This document shows positions 37,838 to 47,590 of a stretch of DNA of 64,000 nucleotides, one piece after another (position 1 is the first letter of the stretch; every line of letters starts with the position of its first letter). Location: assembly GCA_002711845.1 (NCBI GenBank), contig PASF01000007.1, positions 52,635 to 116,634 on the forward strand. Reading direction: 5' to 3'. The notes beneath the pieces were generated by a model. The model did not search any database. It was not told the origin of the DNA and saw nothing but the letters and a program-made list of their open reading frames with translations. The DNA comes from Gammaproteobacteria bacterium. GTDB lineage: Bacteria > Pseudomonadota > Gammaproteobacteria > Pseudomonadales > Pseudohongiellaceae. A program made the position numbers and the translations under genes.

Positions 37838-38632
37838 TTATGCCGGCGGCCGGTCGATACGATCAGCGGCCTGCGATGCCGAACGGCCACGCGGACCCCG
37901 GAAATATTCGCGGATCCACGCATCATCCGTGTCAGCCACGACCTCAAGCCGATCGGCGACCAGCACTTTTTTCTGCGACAGCACTGCCACCCGGTCACAG
38001 GCAGTGTACAGGGTATCCAGATCATGTGTGACCAGAAACACCGTCAGGTTAAAGGCATCGCGCAGTGTTTTCAGCAGCTGGTCGAATGCCGCCGCGCCAA
38101 TCGGGTCGAGACCGGCTGTCGGTTCATCGAGAAACAGAATATCCGGATCCAGTGCCAGTGCCCGGGCCAGCGATGCACGTTTTATCATGCCACCGGAAAG
38201 GTCCGAGGGATACAGGTCAGCTGCATGCGCTGCCAGGCCGGTCAACGCGATTTTTACCCGGGCAATTTCACTGGCTTCCTGGCGCGTCAGTCCGGCGTGT
38301 TCGATCAGCGGCAGGGCTATGTTCTCCAACACCGTCAGTGACGAGAACAGTGCACCTTTCTGGAACAGCACACCGACCCGTTGCTCAAGTGCTGCCCGCT
38401 CCCCGGCAGGCAGCGTCAGCATGTCCTTGCCAAACAGATTGACTTCTCCGGCTGATGGCGTCATGAGCCCCACAATGGAGCGCAGCAGTACCGATTTGCC
38501 GGTACCCGAGCCCCCGACGACACCCAGAATCTCACCGCGATACACATCCAGATCAAGGTCCTGATGAACGACATTGCTGCCGAAGCGGTTACACAGGCCC
38601 CGAACCCTGATGATGGCGTCTGTTGATGTCAC
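37838..38632 (-). CDS. ABC transporter ATP-binding protein (MlaF-like)
   Basis: Cytoplasmic ATPase of 264 residues for the lipid transporter. Walker A is GGSGTGKS at residues 40-47, the signature is LSGGMIKRASLARAL, and Walker B is DILFLDEPTAGLDP. The methionine after the signature glycine and FDQLLKTLRDAFNLT fit the MlaF group. It overlaps the permease gene by 4 bases and precedes the MlaD gene by 48 bases. Confidence 0.93.
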   Translation of the reverse strand: MTSTDAIIRVRGLCNRFGSNVVHQDLDLDVYRGEILGVVGGSGTGKSVLLRSIVGLMTPSAGEVNLFGKDMLTLPAGERAALEQRVGVLFQKGALFSSLTVLENIALPLIEHAGLTRQEASEIARVKIALTGLAAHAADLYPSDLSGGMIKRASLARALALDPDILFLDEPTAGLDPIGAAAFDQLLKTLRDAFNLTVFLVTHDLDTLYTACDRVAVLSQKKVLVADRLEVVADTDDAWIREYFRGPRGRSASQAADRIDRPPA

Positions 38633-39741
38633 CAGCCCATCTCCATAAAGAACATCGCCGCAATGGCGTTGACCAGGATCACCACAAAAATCGACTGCAC
38701 CACAGCCGAGGTGGTGTGTTCACCCAGTGATTGTGAGCTGCCAGCAACCTTGAAGCCTTCAAGACAGCCTATCAGCGCAATCAGCACCGCAAAAAAGGGC
38801 GCTTTGCTCAGCCCCAGCAGCAAATGTTTCACCGGCACTTCCTGAACGATGGCAATGAAGCGGGTCAGGCTGATATCCAGGGTCAGCACCGATACCACCG
38901 CGCCGCCGGCAATGCCCGACAAAATGGCCACAAAGCCGAGCATGGGCAGCGTGATCAGCAGTGCCAGCAGTCGCGGAATCACCAGCATTTCAATGGCGCT
39001 CATGCCGTGCACCTTTAATGCATCCAGCTCCTCATTGACTTTCATGGAGCCGATTTGTGCCGTGAACGCGCTGGCAGTGCGGCCCGCCAGCAGAATGGCG
39101 GCCAGCAGCACGCCGAGTTCGCGCATGAAAGCGTAGGCGACCAGGTCGACGGTGTAAACGGTGGCACCGAATTCACGCAGCACCGTCGCGCCCAGAAATG
39201 CGACCACCGCGCCGACCAGAAAATTCAGCACCGCCACGATCGGGACGGCGTTAAGTCCGGCCTGGTGCATCTGTGCGACCAGCGCCGTCATGCGCCAGCG
39301 CCAGGGGCGTGGCAGCAAGGCAAGCAGGGTGACCAGCGTCAGCCCCAGAAAATTCAAAAACGCAATTATCTGCTGCCAGCCACTGAGCACCCGTTGCCCC
39401 AGTTGAGCCAGGCCATCACCCAACCGGTAGCCGGTATCAGGGGATTTGCGCTGTTGCTCGGCCATGGCATCTGCAACGGCCAACAGCAGCGCCTGGCGCT
39501 CCGTCGACAGGCCCGTGGCCTGAGGCACCAGGTCGCGCAATCGCGCTGCCCCCAGCAATTGCAGCAGCACCGTGGCACCGGCGGTATCGATGGCGGTCAG
39601 TGCCTGCGCGTCGATGCGCTGGACCTGCGCGGGCGTGTCGAGCTGGTGCAGGCGCAGCTGCCGGTAATGAGGCAGGGTCCAGTCGCCGCTCAGTTGCAGG
39701 CAAGGCTCCGGGCCAGGTTGTAGTGTCAGCGTTTGGCTCAT
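38629..39741 (-). CDS. MlaE family ABC permease with N-terminal STAS domain
   Basis: A 370-residue protein. The first 90 or so residues form a STAS-like domain (LQLSGDWTLPHYRQLRLHQ, IDAQALTAIDTAGATVLLQLL), equivalent to a fused MlaB. The rest is the MlaE permease with VLREFGATVYTVDLVAYAFMRELGVLLAAILLAGRTASAFTAQ-type sequence and VNEELDALKVHGM, the conserved coupling loop. It is the first gene of the Mce operon. The order here is permease, ATPase, Mce protein, lipoprotein. Confidence 0.92.
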   Translation of the reverse strand: MSQTLTLQPGPEPCLQLSGDWTLPHYRQLRLHQLDTPAQVQRIDAQALTAIDTAGATVLLQLLGAARLRDLVPQATGLSTERQALLLAVADAMAEQQRKSPDTGYRLGDGLAQLGQRVLSGWQQIIAFLNFLGLTLVTLLALLPRPWRWRMTALVAQMHQAGLNAVPIVAVLNFLVGAVVAFLGATVLREFGATVYTVDLVAYAFMRELGVLLAAILLAGRTASAFTAQIGSMKVNEELDALKVHGMSAIEMLVIPRLLALLITLPMLGFVAILSGIAGGAVVSVLTLDISLTRFIAIVQEVPVKHLLLGLSKAPFFAVLIALIGCLEGFKVAGSSQSLGEHTTSAVVQSIFVVILVNAIAAMFFMEMGW

Positions 39742-39815
39742 GTCAGAACGGGTCGCTCATATCAAAACGTGTGGTGCGTAGCAAAACCTGCAGCTGCGAC
39801 ATGCCTGCGCCGCCG

Positions 39816-41627
39816 CTAGGGTTTGCCGGTGCCAAAAAACTGCCCGATGGCGTCAAGCAGATCCTGCTTCTTGTAGGGTTTGGGCAGCATGATCAGTCGG
39901 GTCGCCAGGTCATCATCGATGTCATCAATATGACCCAGGCCGCTGACCAGTATGACAGGTATTCCCGGCTTCAGTACGCGAGCCTGCCGGATCAGTGAAA
40001 CACCATTTTCGCCAGGCATGGAGTAATCGGTAATCAACAGCGAAAACTCGCTGTCCTGCATCGCCGCGATTGCCTCGGCAGCGCTGCTGACGGCGGTGAC
40101 CGGGTAGCCAGCGTGTGTCAGCATGACGCGACCGGTGCCAAGTATCAAGGGCTCGTCATCGACCAGCAGAATAGGCAGCGTCCCGGCTTGACGGGGCGCT
40201 GCCGGCGCTGACGCGCGCGAGTGCGATACCATCTCGGGTGATGCCGGCATTGCCGAGGCCTCGGCCAGCGGCAAGACAAAAGTAAAGGCACTGCCGACAT
40301 CCGGCTGCGACTCAACGGTGATGCCACCCCCCAGTGAGCTGATGATGCCGTGGCTGCTGGCCAGCCCCAGCCCCGTGCCTTCCCCGGGTTCGCGGGTGGT
40401 AAAAAATGGCTCAAACAGACGGCTGATAATCGCCGGAGGAATGCCGACACCGGTGTCGCTGACGGTAACACAGACATACTGTTGATCAGTATCCAGCGAT
40501 AACCCGGACCGCAGCGGGTCATCGGGTTGCAGAAATCGCACGGCACTGTCGATGCGGGCCTCGGCGTTGTCGCGACGCGCCGGCGGCAAGGCGAGTATGG
40601 CGTTGCCGACCAGATTCATCATCACCTGCTGGATCTCGGACGCATTGGCGAGTACCGGACACGGCTGCGAGGGATTCTCGGTAAACTGCCGGAACTGAAT
40701 GCCGGCGGGCATTTGTGCACGTAACAGAGGCTCCATCTGCCGGAGTACGGCTTTCAGGTCAATCAGGCGGCGATCGGGCAATGACTCCCGGGTAAACATC
40801 AGCATCTGCTGCACAACGTCGCGGCCACGCTCGCTGGCCAGCAGAATCTGCTCCAGTTTCTCGCTGGACAGCGCATCGCCCTGATTGTCCTTGACGGACT
40901 CGGTCAGCGACATGATGATGGTCAGAACATTGTTGAAATCATGCGCCACCCCGCTGGCCAGTGTGCCCACCGCCTGCAGTTTTTCCATCTGCTGCATGTG
41001 CTGCGTCAGTGCCAGTGATTGTTCTTCCGCCTGCCGGCGCAGTGTCAGCGCCAGTTCCAGGCGATTGATCAGCACGCCGCAGGTGATGGTCAGCAGGCTG
41101 ACGCAAAAGGCAAAATTCACGGTCATCACCGTCCAGGTCTGCATGGGCGACAGCGCCGCCGCATCACCAATCACAAAGCCGGGAAAATAGGCCAGGCCCA
41201 TGACCCACAAACCCACACAACTGAGCGCCAGCATGATGACCCCGGCCCGCAGCCCAACCAGCATGGCCGCGAACAGCGGCACGCTGAGCAGATAAATGAT
41301 GCTGACCACACCCAAAAAGGAGAACATCCACAGCCAGAAACAGTACACCAGCGCCAGGAACAGCCAGGCGCGCGTGTAATGGCTGAGACGCGGTGCAAAG
41401 GTCATGGCCGCCAGGCACATCAGGGTGATGGCATCGGCCAACAGAATGAGTCGTTGATCAGGGATGGGAAACAGGGTGTGCGCCAGCATGGTCAGCGATC
41501 CCAGGATCAGGGTTGCCAGCTGGATACTGCGCAGCATACTGATGCGCCACTGCAACAGGTCAGCGTCTCGTTCATCAGGAAGCAGCAGAAGATGCCGCAA
41601 CTTCGCTGGCAGTGAATCGGTGGTCAT
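39816..41627 (-). CDS. Hybrid sensor histidine kinase/response regulator
   Basis: A 603-residue membrane sensor. Six to seven hydrophobic segments (about residues 30-190) are followed by a short coiled coil, a HisKA domain with the phosphoacceptor near His229 (VAHDFNNVL), an ATPase domain ([30 protein letters not shown]), and a C-terminal receiver with phosphoacceptor Asp534 ([10 protein letters not shown]). No DNA-binding output domain is present. The frame extends to 41837 but would overlap alkB, so I start at [10 protein letters not shown]. The input signal is unknown. Confidence 0.87.
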   Translation of the reverse strand: MTTDSLPAKLRHLLLLPDERDADLLQWRISMLRSIQLATLILGSLTMLAHTLFPIPDQRLILLADAITLMCLAAMTFAPRLSHYTRAWLFLALVYCFWLWMFSFLGVVSIIYLLSVPLFAAMLVGLRAGVIMLALSCVGLWVMGLAYFPGFVIGDAAALSPMQTWTVMTVNFAFCVSLLTITCGVLINRLELALTLRRQAEEQSLALTQHMQQMEKLQAVGTLASGVAHDFNNVLTIIMSLTESVKDNQGDALSSEKLEQILLASERGRDVVQQMLMFTRESLPDRRLIDLKAVLRQMEPLLRAQMPAGIQFRQFTENPSQPCPVLANASEIQQVMMNLVGNAILALPPARRDNAEARIDSAVRFLQPDDPLRSGLSLDTDQQYVCVTVSDTGVGIPPAIISRLFEPFFTTREPGEGTGLGLASSHGIISSLGGGITVESQPDVGSAFTFVLPLAEASAMPASPEMVSHSRASAPAAPRQAGTLPILLVDDEPLILGTGRVMLTHAGYPVTAVSSAAEAIAAMQDSEFSLLITDYSMPGENGVSLIRQARVLKPGIPVILVSGLGHIDDIDDDLATRLIMLPKPYKKQDLLDAIGQFFGTGKP

Positions 41628-41718
41628 CGTAAGGTGTCCCTTTGGCGCCTGCCCTTCTATGCTCACTTGTATACTACAGCAATTCAACGCGGAGTCAGTG
41701 CCGCAGCAAAGGTTGTCC

Positions 41719-42369
41719 ATGCAGGATCTGTTTGATATCAATGACCCCGATGACGTCTGGCCGGAAACACTGGGATCGGGGACGACCTGGATACATGGTT
41801 TTCTGGTCGCGCAGGCCGGCCAGGTCATGGCAGACATTGCCCGGGTGGTTGCACAGGCGCCCTACCGGCACCTGAGTACACCGGGTGGCAAACGCATGTC
41901 AGTCGCCATGTCCAACTGTGGCACTCAAGGGTGGGTGTCTGACCGCGCCGGGTATCGTTATCAGACGACCGATCCGCACACAGCAAAACCCTGGCCAGCG
42001 ATGCCGCCGGGGCTGCGGGCATTGGCGCAACAGGCTGCAAAAGACAGCGGTTATGACGGCTTTGAGCCCGGGGTGTGCCTGATCAATCACTACGCGCCGG
42101 GTGCGCGCATGGGGCTGCATCAGGACCGTGACGAAAACAACCTCACTGCCCCCATCGTGTCGTTTTCCCTGGGCCTGCCCGCCACCTTTATCTGGGGCGG
42201 CTGGCAGCGTACCGGCACAACCCGGCGCATCATGCTGCGGCACGGCGATGCCGTCGTCTGGGGCGGCGAGGACCGGCTGCGCTTTCATGGCGTGGCACCG
42301 CTCAAGGACGGCGAGCACGCACTGACGGGACGCGCCAGAATCAACCTGACGTTTCGTCAGATCAACTAG
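41719..42369 (+). CDS. alkB: DNA oxidative demethylase AlkB
   Basis: Fe(II)/2-oxoglutarate dioxygenase that repairs 1-methyladenine and 3-methylcytosine. The start MQDLFDIND with AAGG upstream gives 216 residues, the same as E. coli AlkB. Iron ligands are His134 and Asp136 (HQDRDE) and His190 (RFHGVAP). The 2-oxoglutarate-binding arginine pair is in ARINLTFR. The upstream frame from 41464 overlaps the divergent kinase gene and lacks homology. The gene stands alone. Confidence 0.95.
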   Translation: MQDLFDINDPDDVWPETLGSGTTWIHGFLVAQAGQVMADIARVVAQAPYRHLSTPGGKRMSVAMSNCGTQGWVSDRAGYRYQTTDPHTAKPWPAMPPGLRALAQQAAKDSGYDGFEPGVCLINHYAPGARMGLHQDRDENNLTAPIVSFSLGLPATFIWGGWQRTGTTRRIMLRHGDAVVWGGEDRLRFHGVAPLKDGEHALTGRARINLTFRQIN

Positions 42370-42387
42370 CGGACACCTGCCTGGCAT

Positions 42388-44634
42388 TTAACCCAGTCTG
42401 ATATGGCGCAGGCGCAGTGCATTGGTCACCACAAAAACACTGGACATGGCCATGGCACCCGCTGCCAGCATGGGCGACAGCAACACGCCGGTCGCCGGGT
42501 AAAGAACGCCAGCCGCCACCGGCATCAGCGCGGCATTGTAGGCAAATGCCCAGAACAGGTTTTGCCTGATATTACGCAGTGTCGCGTGGCTGACTGCCAG
42601 AGCATTCACCACGCCATTGAGGTCGCCGCTCATCAGCACGACATCCGATGACTCGATCGCAATGTCCGTGCCGGTGCCTACCGCAATGCCGATATCCGCC
42701 TCCGCCAGTGCCGGTGCATCATTGATACCGTCACCGACAAACGCCAACGCACCGTGCTGGTCACGAAGCTGCTTGATGGCATCCACCTTGCCGTCCGGCA
42801 TCACCTCAGCCACCACCTCGTCAATGCCGATCTGCCGGGCAATGGCATGCGCGGTGCGCCGGTTGTCGCCGGTGATCATGGCGACTTTCAGACCCATGGC
42901 GTGAAATGCTGCGACGGCTTCGCGGCTGGTGGGCTTGATGGTATCGGCAACGGCCAGCACGGCAGCCAGTCGATTGTTGATCATGGCGAAGAGAGGCGAC
43001 TTGCCTGTTTGTGCCAGTCTGTCGCTGATGTCGCGTACCGATGCCAGGGAGATGGCCTGCTGTTCGGCAAACCGATCCGCCCCGATATCAATCTGTGTCT
43101 CATTGATGCGGGCAGAGACACCCATGCCGGGCACGGTCTCATAGTGATCGGTGGCCAGCAAAGTCAGTGATTTTTCGGTTGCGGCAGTGACAATGGCCTG
43201 GGCGACCGGATGCTCGGAGTGTTGCTCCACCGAGGCCAGCAACTGCAACACCTCGTCATGATCGAAACCCGCCTGCACGACAAAATCGCTGAGCACCGGT
43301 TTGCCCTCAGTGAGCGTGCCGGTTTTATCCAGCGCGATGACCTGACAGTCACGCAAGGACTGCAAGGCGTCACCTTTGCGAAACAGGACACCCAATTCGG
43401 CCGCGCGGCCGGTGCCGACCATGATCGAGGTTGGCGTGGCCAGACCCATGGCACAGGGGCAGGCGATGATCAGCACGGCAACGGCATTGACCAGGGCAAA
43501 GGTCAGTGCAGGCTCGGGGCCAGCGAGCAACCAGACCACAAAGGTTGCCAGCGCCAACAACATGACCACCGGCACAAAGATCGCCGTCACCCGGTCGACC
43601 ACCGCCTGAATGGGCAACTTGGCACTTTGGGCGTCCTGAACCATTTTTACAATGCGGGCCAGCAGTGTGTCCTGACCGATACGGGTCGCGCGGAAGGTCA
43701 GTTGGCCGTTCTGGTTGATACTGCCGCCGACGACTTCGTCCCCCCGGGTTTTGGCCACCGGCATGGGTTCGCCCGTGAGCATGGACTCATCCACATAACT
43801 GTCGCCGGCAATCACTTCGCCATCCACGGCGACCTTTTCGCCCGGACGCAGATGTAATATGTCGTCGAGTTTCACCTCTGCCAGGGGCACTTCCACAATG
43901 CTGCCATCACGTTCCACGTGCGCGGTTTTGGGTGCCAGCCCAACCAGTTTTTTGATGGCGTCGCCGGTCCGGCCTTTGGCGCGTGCCTCCAGCAGGCGGC
44001 CCAGCAGAATCAGCGTAACAATAACGGCTGCCGCTTCGAAGTAGACGTGCTGGGTGCCAGCCGGCAACAGGCCGCCAGCGAACAAGGCCACCACCGAGAA
44101 AGTCCAGGCAGACAACGTGCCCAGCGCCACCAGCGAATTCATTTCCGGTGCGCCTTTGAGCAGCGCCGGGATGCCCGCGCGCAAGAAGCGTAGCCCCGGA
44201 CCAAACAAAACCAGCGACGTCAGGACAAACTGCAGCAGCCAGTTGCTGAACTGGCCGATGTTCGCCAGCAGCCAATGATGAAAGGCGGGCACCAGATGAC
44301 TGCCCATCTCCAGCACGACAACCGGTGCGGTCAGTATCGCCGCGATGATCAGGTCGCGGGTCAGTGCCGCCTGTTCATCCGCTTTTTTTTGCTGCTGGCC
44401 GGTAACCTCAGCACCGTCGCTGTCATGAACACGCCCGGGATAACCGGCCTTGTCCAGTGTTGCCAGGACACGGGACACCGGGGTGTCCTGGTCCGTCACC
44501 ACATGCGCCTGTTCGGTGGCCAGGTTAACCGACGCGCTGGCGACGCCCGGGGTGGCCAACAGCGCCTTCTCCACCCGGCCCACACAGGAGGCGCAGTTCA
44601 TGCCGCTAATATCCAGCTGCAAGGTCTTGCTCAT
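42388..44634 (-). CDS. copA: Copper-exporting P1B-type ATPase CopA
   Basis: Heavy-metal ATPase of 748 residues. One N-terminal HMA domain carries GMNCASC (Cys14, Cys17). The membrane CPC motif is in [12 protein letters not shown], the phosphorylation site is DKTGTLTEG, the HP motif is in SEHPVAQAI, and [10 protein letters not shown] closes the P domain. CPC marks Cu(I)/Ag(I) transport. It is downstream of cueR with a 4-base overlap, so its expression should follow copper through CueR. Confidence 0.95.
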   Translation of the reverse strand: MSKTLQLDISGMNCASCVGRVEKALLATPGVASASVNLATEQAHVVTDQDTPVSRVLATLDKAGYPGRVHDSDGAEVTGQQQKKADEQAALTRDLIIAAILTAPVVVLEMGSHLVPAFHHWLLANIGQFSNWLLQFVLTSLVLFGPGLRFLRAGIPALLKGAPEMNSLVALGTLSAWTFSVVALFAGGLLPAGTQHVYFEAAAVIVTLILLGRLLEARAKGRTGDAIKKLVGLAPKTAHVERDGSIVEVPLAEVKLDDILHLRPGEKVAVDGEVIAGDSYVDESMLTGEPMPVAKTRGDEVVGGSINQNGQLTFRATRIGQDTLLARIVKMVQDAQSAKLPIQAVVDRVTAIFVPVVMLLALATFVVWLLAGPEPALTFALVNAVAVLIIACPCAMGLATPTSIMVGTGRAAELGVLFRKGDALQSLRDCQVIALDKTGTLTEGKPVLSDFVVQAGFDHDEVLQLLASVEQHSEHPVAQAIVTAATEKSLTLLATDHYETVPGMGVSARINETQIDIGADRFAEQQAISLASVRDISDRLAQTGKSPLFAMINNRLAAVLAVADTIKPTSREAVAAFHAMGLKVAMITGDNRRTAHAIARQIGIDEVVAEVMPDGKVDAIKQLRDQHGALAFVGDGINDAPALAEADIGIAVGTGTDIAIESSDVVLMSGDLNGVVNALAVSHATLRNIRQNLFWAFAYNAALMPVAAGVLYPATGVLLSPMLAAGAMAMSSVFVVTNALRLRHIRLG

Positions 44635-45053
44635 GATCGGTTATCTCCATTGACCGTGCTGATATCGGATGTTTCCAGTTGTTGCAGAATCGAACAGTCC
44701 GGATCGTCGTCGCCGGGGCATTGATTGATCATCCCCGTCAGCAGGGTTTTCATCTGTTCCAGTTGTTGCATTTTGGCGTCCAGCTCCTGCAGGTGTTGCT
44801 GGGCGACCACCTTGACTGCACGACTGGCACGATTCGGGTTCTGACGCAGGCTCAGCAGATCGCCGATCTGGGCGATGGAAAACCCCAGGGCTCGTGCATG
44901 GGCGACAAAGGCCAGTTCATCAACGTTGCGCCGAGAGTACTGCCGGTAACCGGCAGCGCTGCGCGCCGGCGGCTGTATCAGGCCCACTGTTTCGTAGTGC
45001 CTGACCATCTTGTTGCTAAGCCCGCTCAGGCGGGCGGCGTCGCTGATGTTCAT
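44631..45053 (-). CDS. cueR: Cu(I)-responsive MerR-type regulator CueR
   Basis: A 140-residue MerR-family activator with an N-terminal winged helix ([21 protein letters not shown]) and a dimerisation helix. The metal loop has Cys112 and Cys120 (CPGDDDPDC), the same numbering and spacing as E. coli CueR, so Cu(I)/Ag(I)/Au(I) sensing is expected. A MerR-type promoter with a 19-base spacer lies just upstream. It regulates itself and copA, with which it overlaps by 4 bases. Confidence 0.95.
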   Translation of the reverse strand: MNISDAARLSGLSNKMVRHYETVGLIQPPARSAAGYRQYSRRNVDELAFVAHARALGFSIAQIGDLLSLRQNPNRASRAVKVVAQQHLQELDAKMQQLEQMKTLLTGMINQCPGDDDPDCSILQQLETSDISTVNGDNRS

Positions 45054-45080
45054 GTTCGGGTCTCCTGTCCGTATATGACC

Positions 45081-45111
45081 AGTTTCAACCTTGCCATGGG
45101 GGTAAGGTCAA
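45081..45111 (-). promoter_or_regulatory. CueR-type promoter with 19-bp spacer and dyad
   Basis: On the minus strand TTGACC (45106-45111) and GAAACT (45081-45086) are separated by 19 bases. The dyad ACCTT...AAGGT (45088-45108) lies in this spacer, the layout used by MerR-family copper regulators. It is about 30 bases upstream of cueR. Confidence 0.7.
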
Positions 45112-45241
45112 GCGGCTTTTTACCTTGGCCCCGGTTTGTCCGCCAGCGTGGTCTCTCGTCACTAAGTGGACAGCACTGCTCGTGTCAGTGCTAAACTGTC
45201 ACCGGGCGCGACGCCGAGTGTACAGAGGGAGGTCACAGACC

Positions 45242-45448
45242 ATGCGATACCTTATAGCCATATTACTGCCACCACTGGCGGTGTTTCTGTGCGGTAAGCC
45301 CTTTCAGGGCATCCTCAATATTTTCCTGACGCTGGCGTTCTGGGTACCCGGCATGGTTCACGCGCTGTTCGTGGTGCATGGTCATCTGGACGACAAACGC
45401 ACTGATCGGGTGATCAAGGCCATCAAGCAGAGCAAGGGCAGGGATTGA
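45242..45448 (+). CDS. YqaE/Pmp3 family small membrane protein
   Basis: A 68-residue two-helix membrane protein. MRYLIAILLPPLAVFLCGKP and ILNIFLTLAFWVPGMVHAL match the Pmp3/YqaE family, members of which are linked to membrane potential and stress tolerance. The start has GGGAGGT about 9 bases upstream. An earlier in-frame start at 45125 is longer than the family. It is followed immediately by the DUF2959 gene, so the two share a transcript. Confidence 0.85.
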   Translation: MRYLIAILLPPLAVFLCGKPFQGILNIFLTLAFWVPGMVHALFVVHGHLDDKRTDRVIKAIKQSKGRD

Positions 45449-45450
45449 TT

Positions 45451-46086
45451 ATGCGCTTACGTCACCTGCTGCTGATTTTGCCGGTACTCGTGCTGCCTGC
45501 CTGTCAGAGCGCCTACTACGGCGCCATGGAACGCTTCGGCATTGAAAAACGCGACATCCTGGTGGACCGGGTGGAAGAAGCGCAGGATGCCCAGGAGGAC
45601 GGGCAGGCGCAGTTCGTCAACGCCCTGGAGCAGTTCCGCAGTGTCATCGACTTTGACGGTGGCGAGCTGGAAACGGTGTACAACCGGCTGGACAGCGAGT
45701 TCGAACGCAGTGAGGCCGCCGCGGCCCGCATCCGTGATCGCATCCAGGCCGTGGAAACCGTGGCTGAAGACCTGTTTGATGAATGGGAAGACGAACTCGA
45801 TCTGTACACCAGCCAAAGCCTGCGCCGGGACAGCGAACAGCAGTTGCGCGCCACCCGTGAGCGCTACGCCCGACTGATTGGTGCCATGCATCGCGCCGAA
45901 CAGAGCCTGGACCCGGTGCTGGACAATCTGCGCGACAACGTTCTGTATTTACGTCACAACCTCAACTCGCGGGCAGTGGCCTCCATCCGCGGCGAACTGG
46001 ACGTGATCAACGCCGATGTCGACGAACTGGTGGAAGCCATGCAGCTGGCCATTGCCGAGTCAGAACGGTTTATTTCGGGCATGTAG
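45451..46086 (+). CDS. DUF2959 family lipoprotein
   Basis: A 211-residue protein with signal MRLRHLLLILPVLVLPAC (lipobox LPAC). The body is nearly all helical and rich in E, R and D (VEEAQDAQEDGQAQF through VDELVEAMQLAIAESERF), matching DUF2959. Function is unknown. A TTG at 45445 is in frame, but the ATG at 45451 gives the usual signal peptide. It is the last gene with the host's base composition before the island. Confidence 0.85.
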   Translation: MRLRHLLLILPVLVLPACQSAYYGAMERFGIEKRDILVDRVEEAQDAQEDGQAQFVNALEQFRSVIDFDGGELETVYNRLDSEFERSEAAAARIRDRIQAVETVAEDLFDEWEDELDLYTSQSLRRDSEQQLRATRERYARLIGAMHRAEQSLDPVLDNLRDNVLYLRHNLNSRAVASIRGELDVINADVDELVEAMQLAIAESERFISGM

Positions 46087-46582
46087 AACCAAGAGGACTG
46101 GCACGGGCGCTACTCAATATTCTGCACCTGTTTAAAGGATAAATAATTATTATTCTTATATATCAATACTATAACCAATAATTAGACGTCTATTTAAGCG
46201 AGATGTCACCAGCTATGTCACCATTTGCACACTATTCCCCTGTCAGATACAAAGGGTTGGCCGTGATGAGTCGTGGCCATCAGTTCTTGTCTAAGACTCG
46301 CATCGAGTAGCTGCCCGTCCATAGTAAGATCTTTAGACCCCACATCCAGAACTGTCAGCAAATAGGCTATCGTGCCTTTGCATTTATAGCGTACGAGTAC
46401 AGTAGACAATCAATGAGAGATTACTTTATTGAGGTAAAACACTAACATTACAAAGCGAAATGGCGACCCCCTTACAGTAAAACTCATAGCACTCATACCC
46501 TTATGGTTAATTGCCAATGTAGTAAATATGGTGGTATACAACAAACGTCACATATAAAAAAACAACAGATGCGACCTGCTTT
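46087..46582. other. Island left boundary, no convincing gene
   Basis: About 500 bases in which sequence turns abruptly AT-rich from roughly 46126. It holds a direct repeat of ATGTCACCA at 46203 and 46215, and a weak 63-codon reading frame on the minus strand (46218-46409) that I do not recognise. No tRNA gene is present to serve as an attachment site. The attachment site, if this edge is a true junction, should lie here. Confidence 0.5.
46511..46540 (+). promoter_or_regulatory. Predicted promoter of the hamA-hamB operon
   Basis: TTGCCA (46511-46516) and TATACA (46535-46540) are spaced by 18 bases, 42 bases before hamA. Confidence 0.5.
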
Positions 46583-47590
46583 ATGACTGAACCATTATCG
46601 GAACGCTTAAGCCTCCCGGACATAGCCCTAGTTTGTGATGCAGACTACACTGGGATAGAGCATCGCCTAAAGCAGGTCTCAATAGAAGTTAAGGATGCCT
46701 CTCCCAATGTCTCTGGTAAGTTTTTTTATCTTCATTTTAAGGGTAAAAAGGCGTCAGTAGAAGAGTTCGTAAACTTCATCTACTCGAAGCTCATTTACTA
46801 CTGCATCCCGAAGAAGCGCCGGGACTTCTTCATATCAAAGTACGAAGAAACCGCTGATCTCAAGTATATGTTGGAACTTGTAGATGCAGCAAAAAACCTT
46901 TTCATAAAAGCAAAAAAAAGCATTCCGAAAGCCGGAGAGCCAGGCGAGCTGATCCTATTCATTATTAATGAATACTATCTAAAAGCTCCTCAGGTCGTCT
47001 CAAAAATGTATCTGAAGACATCAGAAAGTATGCCAGTCCATGGCACTGACGGAATCCATATGTCTTACGACGAAGCTAACGACTGTCTAAACCTATACTG
47101 GGGAGAGTCGAAAATCTACCAAAACCTTTCGGCTTCACTCGACGAAATATGTAAATCGATAAAGTCATTCACCGACTCGAAAACTGCTAGAAAGCCGAAA
47201 GACAGAGACGTTGACATTATAAAATCCAACCTCGATGTAAAAGATAAAAAAACAGAAGATGCGTTGCTAAAGTATTTCGACCCCTATGAGAAAGAATCGA
47301 ATAATCTGAGAGAGATCTACTGTTGCCTATCGATATTCGATTATGAACTATACGAAAAACTCGAACAAATGGGCGAGGACGAAATCGAGGAATATTTCTT
47401 AACCGAGTACATCCAAAAAATAAATACAACATACAATGCTTTCTTTGAGAAATCGAAAAAACATGGAATACAAGACCTACAGTTTGTCTTCATTCTTCTC
47501 CCCTTCCCAGACGTTGCCTATTTTAGACAAGAGTTCTTTCGTAAGTTGGGGATAAACCCAGAAGAAGTAAAAGGCGAAAGCAATGATTGA
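46583..47590 (+). CDS. hamA: Hachiman defence protein HamA (DUF1837)
   Basis: A 335-residue protein matching DUF1837, the HamA effector of the Hachiman anti-phage system. The central segment GIHMSYDEANDCLNLYWGESK contains Glu175 and Lys177 in an ExK arrangement, as expected for the PD-(D/E)XK-like nuclease of HamA. In known Hachiman systems HamA is held inactive by HamB and cleaves DNA when the helicase meets damaged or aberrant DNA. The 3' end overlaps hamB by 8 bases. Base composition is much lower in GC than the chromosome to the left, which fits transfer. Confidence 0.88.
   Translation: MTEPLSERLSLPDIALVCDADYTGIEHRLKQVSIEVKDASPNVSGKFFYLHFKGKKASVEEFVNFIYSKLIYYCIPKKRRDFFISKYEETADLKYMLELVDAAKNLFIKAKKSIPKAGEPGELILFIINEYYLKAPQVVSKMYLKTSESMPVHGTDGIHMSYDEANDCLNLYWGESKIYQNLSASLDEICKSIKSFTDSKTARKPKDRDVDIIKSNLDVKDKKTEDALLKYFDPYEKESNNLREIYCCLSIFDYELYEKLEQMGEDEIEEYFLTEYIQKINTTYNAFFEKSKKHGIQDLQFVFILLPFPDVAYFRQEFFRKLGINPEEVKGESND

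Noticed and set aside
46218..46409. 63-codon frame at the island edge
   Set aside because: No recognisable family and no good ribosome site; too weak to call a gene.
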